A stretch of DNA of 64,000 bases, from assembly GCA_015178975.1 (NCBI GenBank), contig WHVD01000091.1, positions 62,001 through 126,000 of the forward strand, read 5' to 3'. Source of the DNA: Hysterangium stoloniferum. Lineage: Eukaryota; Basidiomycota; Agaricomycetes; Hysterangiales; Hysterangiaceae. Shown here in pieces: positions 58,537-64,000 of this stretch. The notes beneath the pieces were generated by a model. It saw only the letters and a list, made by a program, of their open reading frames with translations, searched no databases and had not been told where the DNA came from. The position numbers and the translations under genes were made by a program. Numbering within the stretch: position 1 is the stretch's first letter; every line of letters begins with the position of its first letter.

Positions 58537-60556
58537 TTATTCATTCACCATTTTCAATTGCTGGGATATGAACTTGTGGAATTCTTGCCAAAGCCTTACA
58601 TTATCTTTTATTGTAGTTAGTTGTTCAATGCTAATTTTGGTACCCCAATTTGACCAGGTGTGAATATTCTCCTTTAGCAAAGTCAAACTAGCTGATGATA
58701 ATACAGACAGAGAGGAACTAGAGACTTCGGTTTTAAACTTGGGGTCCACGAAGTATTCCAAAAGCGAATATACTAAAGAACATAATGAACCATGAGTTTT
58801 TCATAAAGGGACGAAACAGAATCTCACGTATTTCAACTTCTGCTTCCAATTCTGGTACGAATGCGAGCGTGGCTAAGTCTTCATGTCCTGCCAGGGCGAT
58901 ATGGTGTGGCAGATCCACTTGATATCGTAAGGGAACGTTTTTGTCTAAAGCAGGACTTATACGAGCCACTGTGGTTAATATATGGATCCATGAGGGTGTG
59001 TACGAATGACAGCCTATGATCTAGACTCACAGCCGTCAGCCCTTATAAGTATACTTGGAGCGTGTTCTTTGAGTAGCAACGATATATCTACTGTGGGTTG
59101 GTCCTGGGTAATTGATGTGTTACAACGGCTACCACGTTCACGCTTGATAATAGGTAGGAGATCCATGTCACTAGCAATTGCAAGCTGGGCATCGGAGTTC
59201 TGTCATGTGTGCATGTGCTACATGACCTTGTGATAAAATACCTTATAAGATAGATAAATACCTCGAATATATACCGGAAGACATGATCCAAAGGGTCCTT
59301 GAACTATGGTAATTTTATGAGCCATAGCTTACGACTACCCGGACGGTGTATATCATATTACCTGAGGTGTATCATTTAAGACTGCAAGATCGTCACTACC
59401 TTCATCCGAAGAATCCATATCTTCAATCATCGCTGGGGTATGTCGGTTTTCATCTTGACCATCGGGCAAATGATTTGGCCCTGCTGCAGCTTTTATACGA
59501 GCGGGAGCCAGCATCAATCGTTTTTTATATCGAATGCGCCGCAAAAAAACGAAGTCATTTTCACCATTAAGAGGCACATCGTCAGACGCTTGATTCGTAG
59601 GGGATACATTGGTTAAATCCTGTGGAGTATAATCGGAGCCTTCAAAGTGATGGGAGGGCGGTTTGCGTATTTGTGGCCCACAATTATGACCCACAGATGC
59701 TGTGTTTTGCCAAGATCCCCAAACGGACACGTTGGTGGAAGCGGCTGACAGTCCAGCTTGAAAATCAAATGAAAGGGAGCGGTTAGAATTAGAAAAGGCG
59801 GCCATGGCATATTCTGATGTTAGATCATATCCAGTGATAAGCATCATGTCTTCCAAAGCAGTAGGACCGAAATCTTCATCGATAGCAAGCTGGAGCCAAG
59901 ATTCCACGTTTAGACGTGCGTATTTTTCCATACGCGGAATTCTGACAGCATCTACCCGATATGTTTTGTTAGGTGTAAGCAGGATAGCACCGCTCGACGC
60001 AGTCGATTCGAATTGGATAGATCCCCCTGCGGCGACAACGAGTCTCATTGCAGTATTTCAAAAGGTGTAAAAATTAAAAGGCAGCCATTTATGTACTTAC
60101 GAAGAGGCAGAGACCCCTGCTCCGATACCTTTCACTATGATATCGTTGCTTTGCAGGGTAGTTGGTCCAGCTCGTGGAAGTCGCCACACTTCGCTCGGTG
60201 ATCCCAACTCGAGCTTGACAAAATCTGGTGGAACGTTGTCCTTATTTACCTCGTGGTCTTCTGGAAGTGTAACATTGAAGAGGCGATGGAAACAGCCGTA
60301 GCGCATGTACCCAACGTCGCCAATGCGGACTTTGTCATAATTTATAGGTGTTGGCTCCCTGTGAAGAATTTACATAAATCCAATCCTCTTGCGGTCCATT
60401 AGAAAGTTTTCAAACCAAACCGCCAATCCATGCCCCAGGCCACTAAGAAGGCTGTATTCCCAGCAGGTAACAGCATAGTAAGTTAAAGCTTTGATTCCAC
60501 CAAGCTTAACAAATTGCCTACTTTGCATAAATTTCGTAGTCGGGATCTTGGCCCAT
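58537..60556 (-). CDS. Agaricomycete-specific protein of unknown function
   Basis: Seven exons (60522-60556, 60101-60358, 59362-60043, 59262-59303, 59031-59199, 58828-58968, 58537-58772) give 520 residues with agreeing phase. Hallmarks: IGDVGYMRYGCFHRLFN (~20-40), TPNKTYRVDAVR, then LEDMMLITGYDLTSEYAMAAFS and SVWGSWQNTASVGHNCGP. NDFVFLRRIRYKKR, an acidic stretch (MEDMDSSDEGSDD type) and a C-terminal DPLDHVFRYIFENSDAQLAIASD follow. This motif set recurs in an expanded, uncharacterised agaricomycete family. The last two exons (ARISPALDK..., FKTEVSSS...) are less certain: the protein could stop at 59014 instead. The first intron is unusually long (163 bp). Confidence 0.65.
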
Positions 60557-61576
60557 GTATTTATATATGTTATAGCTCAACTAAAATATTAATTGTCGGA
60601 TTCACAAACTAGTCCCTAAACTTAGAGAGTAAACCCTAACTAAACACAGCTTGGGCACTTACTAGATGCTTGGGAGATAAGAATCAGGGGACGTTACTTC
60701 TCATAGGATCTAGCGCCTCTCTATGCCAGGTCTATTTTCTCAGGCGTCATAGCATGGACATTTCAAAAAGCGTACTTCGAAAAAGCAGTACGAACAGCCT
60801 AGTATTTTTCTTTATTTCGAAATTTGAAATTGTCAGGGGATGATGCACCTTAAGTACTATTGCAATTGTACTGCATTTAGGCTCCTCGCGTCAGGACGTG
60901 ACAGGTTATTTTATTTTATTTTATTTTTTAATACATTTGTATACCGCATCGCATAACGTAGATACATAGCGGTTGGGAGCAGGTACCCTAATGGTAGGTG
61001 GATAGATATGTAGGTACTAGGGCGAGTAGGTGGGTCAATTGTAGGGGTGGAGGGTGACAGGTTATTTTTATTTATTTTTATTTTTATTTTTTAATACATT
61101 TATATACCGCATCGCATAACTAAGATACATAGCGGTTCCGTAGCGTCGTATAGAGCATAGCTGCTATAGTATCTACGAGAGAATCGAGAGGGAGCAGGCC
61201 GGATGCGTCGCAGCATCACGTGACAGGTTATAACTAGAAATAAAAAGGTCTTGATTGGTATTGACAACTGAATCTGACATATAATATCTTGTAATGTGAA
61301 TTGAAGAATGTTGAATATAATAATGTGTGTCTGAGTAGCAGAGGAGTCGAGTAAACTTGAATTGAACTTATGGAGGGAGAAGTTCGTTTTACTTCAAAAG
61401 GTGATCAATTTATCCCAACGCTTCAGAAACGTTGGAAGTGGAGTTATTTACCATTCATCACTGATTGCATCACGAGGATTGATCAAAAATATTCCTTTGT
61501 TGCAATTTGGTTGGAAGCTTGGAATGACTACTCAAAAAGGATATTTGCCGCCGGCGACCACCCTTCGACTCAGGCA
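60557..61576. other. Intergenic with a direct repeat
   Basis: No gene on either strand, apart from an in-frame extension of the UPF3 frame from 61370 that I take as leader. It contains two direct copies of an ~80-bp unit (60898-60974 and 61054-61137). Confidence 0.5.
60898..61137. repeat. Direct repeat pair of ~80 bp, plus a third partial start
   Basis: Copy 1 (60898-60974) and copy 2 (61054-61137) both run GTGACAGGTTATT, an ATTTT-type microsatellite, AATACATTT.TATACCGCATCG and CATAAC..AGATACATAGCGGTT. They differ mainly in the length of the TTTTA run. A third GTGACAGGTTA occurs at 61220. They could be copies of a short mobile element or a local duplication. Confidence 0.7.
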
Positions 61577-63275
61577 ATGACGACAAAGAGCCCACAGGCT
61601 GTCAATCGTAACAAGGTGACTCAAACTGCAAAAGAAGTCGTAAAGCAGCAGTCAACGGCCCCCATTCGATTGAAGACTGTAGTGCGAAGGCTGCCACCTA
61701 ACTTGCCAGAGGCGATATTCTGGCAAAGCGTTCAGCCATGGGTAACTGAAGAGACAGTGGCTTGGAAGGTTTTTTATCAAGGAAAGTTGAGGAAGAAGTG
61801 AGCGTTGTAATTGAACGACAGTTAATAAAAGAGTATTGATCGTCAAGGGAAGGTTCAGCAAGGAAAATATACCTTCTCGTGCGTATCTATTATTCAAGAA
61901 CGAGGACGCCTTGGCTGTGTTCAATAAGGAATATGATGGCCATGTATTCAGAGATAAACAAGGTGAGATTATCTGGTATTAATATATCTTTAATGTTAAC
62001 TTGTTCCGGGTTCAGGCAACGAATCGCAAGCTGTTGTCGAATTTGCTCCAAACCAGAAAGTGCCACCAGAGAAGAAGAAAGCAGATTCTCGGCACGGTAC
62101 CATTCAGCAAGGTGAACCTCTTCATTTTTTCCTGATGCTCATTTATTAATCTGCCTTCCTATAGACGAGGATTACCTTTCATTTATCGCCTCACTCCAAA
62201 ACCCCCAAGAGAAGTTACCTGAAGTAGATGCGGACGCCTTGTGTAAGTGATTACTATTAATGTAACGTATGAAGACTAAACGATGTCCATAGTGGCTTCC
62301 ACAGTCCAACCTGAAGAACCCAAAACAACGCCGCTTCTCGTCGCCCTACGTGAGCAGAAACAGTCCCAAGAGAAGAAGATAGCTTCGGCGGAGGCTGCAA
62401 AGATTCAATCACGAAAGGTCGCGCCACCTCCCCCGAAACCAGAACCTCCAGAACCCCCAGCCCCAGCCCCTGCTAAGAAGGGGAGGAAGGGAAAAGGAGC
62501 TCAGCCTACTGTACCTGCACCTGTAAGTACTTCATTTCACAAGCTGACACCTATTTACACTTTTTACATGGTATAGGTTCCGCAGCCAACACCTGTGGCT
62601 CCGCAACCACCACCAAAAGCCAGCAATGGCGGTGGTCGTAGCCGACCTCACCAAAGCCAAACGGCCACGCCAGCTTCAGCCCCGTCCGTTTCTCCCACCA
62701 TATCCTCAGTCAGCATTCCAGCCAATAAGGACACATCAGCGGCATCCTCCACAATAGCAGCATCAGCTGGTGAAACTTCACAGCCACGGCGAAGAAACAG
62801 ACCAGTACTAGGTGCATCTCGTCATTTGAAGGCTGCTTTGAGCGGTGCCGGAGTCCAAGTGCCACCAGGCTCACCCTCTGCATCTTCATCTTCTGCAGCA
62901 CCTTCGAACGCAACCGGAAAGCCTCAATCAGGTCCACCAGAGGGAGCGCCTCGCGGTCCACGAGGTCGAGGCGGCGGCGGTGATAAACGCCCTGAACAGA
63001 GTAATGATACTTCTGCAAATCAAGATGGTGGCGGTGGCGGACGAGGAGGAGCCGGCGGCGCAAAGCAGCGACAACGCCCTCCGCCTCAGAATAACGGTCC
63101 AACCATAATTGCTCGCCCTTCGGAGACAATCACACCACGTATTCTTACCCGGCAGGAGGTACCCCCGCCAAGTTTCAATATTGCGGATCCTTCGAATATA
63201 AATCTGCCGTCTCCAAGCGTGCCGGATGCTGGAGGCGGTAGGGGAAGGGGTGGAAGACGAGGTCGTGGACAGTAG
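61577..63275 (+). CDS. upf3: Nonsense-mediated decay factor UPF3
   Basis: Links the exon junction complex or ribosome to UPF2 in nonsense-mediated mRNA decay. Six exons (61577-61797, 61853-61962, 62016-62111, 62165-62242, 62293-62522, 62577-63275) give 477 residues in phase. The Smg4/UPF3 RNP-type domain (~20-165) shows LKTVVRRLPPNLPEAIFW, PSRAYLLFKNEDAL, NESQAVVEFAPNQKVP, DEDYLSFIASL. The rest is Pro/Ala-rich with Lys/Gln helices and ends in an RGG-like tail (GGRGRGGRRGRGQ), common in fungal UPF3. The start MTTKSPQ (61577) is preferred over the in-frame ATG at 61370, whose extra 69 residues do not look like the family. Confidence 0.85.
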
Positions 63276-63517
63276 TTAGTGTATGTATAGTGTATTCGTG
63301 GTTATCATTGAACATAGGGATATCTTACCTACGGATTGTGTGTATGATAACGTATTGGCATTGACATTACGTCGTCATATGATTGCAGACAATGTGTTTA
63401 ATGCAGTCAACATGAGGGATTTGGAAAAATTCTATGGCAAGTAGGTCGGCTATATAGATTACTTAGACCATATAGTTACAATTAGTCTACATAAGTTAAA
63501 CCATGGTTAGTGAACTA
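63276..63517. other. UPF3 3' flank
   Basis: AT-rich, no gene; the UPF3 terminator region lies here. It ends at the LTR-like sequence. Confidence 0.4.
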
Positions 63518-63642
63518 TGTTAGATCGTCACATTAGTTACAGTTTGTGTACCTACATGTTCTATAGTTTAAACTCCAGTGAATCTATCTCTTCTCTGTCA
63601 GTGTCTGTGCACTTCTGGTGTACTCTGTCTATCATTTTAACA
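63518..63642 (+). repeat. Short LTR of a copia-like or TRIM-like element
   Basis: A 125-bp stretch begins TGTTAG and ends TTTTAACA (TGTTA/TAACA inverted ends), followed at once by a copia-type primer-binding site. The element continues past the window end with no coding sequence in the 340 bp visible. Confidence 0.5.
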
Positions 63643-63660
63643 GGTTATGGGTCCTGGCTC
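63643..63660 (+). other. Copia-type primer-binding site
   Basis: GGTTATGGGTCCTGGCTC follows the LTR end directly. It differs by only two bases from the minus-strand site at 11132-11149 and resembles the complement of the initiator tRNA-Met anticodon arm. Confidence 0.55.
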
Positions 63661-64000
63661 TAACCGAATTACACACCACCTTTATCATCATGTCCTTGTG
63701 TGAAGAGCCATAGAAGTTCTGACCACTTAATATGTATATGAAGAATATTGACCATCTAGGTATGATATGGTGATATGTATATTGACTATTGAAGTACAAT
63801 ATAGATAATAAGATAGGATTAGTTGACTTAAGTAACTGTAGGATAGTTTAAGACAATGAAAATGAGAATGGAATTGACCTTATGGTACTGTGATGTATTA
63901 GTCTTATTTTAATAATATTTCACTAGAAAAGTATGAGCTGTGCTTTTCTGTGAAAACAATTACTAAAATAGGAATAACAATGCACTGATTCCAAATCAGG

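Noticed and set aside
58066..58620. 184-codon plus-strand frame opposite the coiled-coil paralogue
   Set aside because: The minus frame is a clear paralogue of a protein elsewhere in the window; the plus frame is its shadow.
61370..61576. Extending UPF3 to the in-frame ATG at 61370
   Set aside because: The added residues do not resemble UPF3 N-termini, and MTTKSPQ at 61577 does.

Overview
The window is nuclear DNA of a filamentous basidiomycete, most likely an agaricomycete. The protein-coding genes are split by many very short introns (mostly 46-65 bp, with GTRNGT/GC donors and AG acceptors). Ty3/gypsy and Ty1/copia retroelements are abundant, and Crinkler-type (CRN) proteins and several agaricomycete-type uncharacterised families are present. 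All gene models here were spliced by hand from the sequence: I checked that reading phase carries across every junction and that no stop remains, but no alignment was run.

Layout. 1-12.2 kb is a retroelement graveyard. It holds the 3' two thirds of a gypsy chromovirus (pol 6-3029, a long degraded third ORF 3329-5814, 3' LTR 5840-6514) inserted next to a decayed minus-strand copia element (6774-10170, LTR 10558-10981). A copia-type LTR is inserted in that copia, with a gypsy-family solo LTR nested inside it. A second copia fragment follows. 13.4-31.1 kb is a conserved gene block: a seven-TM protein, a Kre9/Knh1-like GPI protein and an Asterix-like ER protein on the plus strand, then four minus-strand housekeeping genes in a row (threonine synthase, cohesin SCC3/STAG, splicing factor SYF2, type II NADH dehydrogenase).

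33.0-40.4 kb is accessory: a truncated copia element (LTR, primer site, gag start), a frameshifted seven-TM pseudogene, a CRN-P-loop NTPase gene, a CRN-kinase gene and an inverted partial copy of the latter. 40.4-46.6 kb is gene-poor. 46.7-60.6 kb carries a 2202-residue low-complexity/coiled-coil protein. Its shorter paralogue lies on the opposite strand, with a CRN-kinase pseudogene between them, followed by another lineage-specific gene. 61.6-63.3 kb is UPF3, and a short copia-like LTR with its primer-binding site closes the window.

Functional links: the core block covers threonine synthesis (with Gcn4/Cpc1-type sites upstream), sister chromatid cohesion, splicing, mitochondrial NADH oxidation and nonsense-mediated decay, without operon-like logic. 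The accessory interest lies in the CRN cluster: two intact CRN proteins with different C-terminal enzymatic modules, one pseudogene and one inverted fragment, all within 19 kb.
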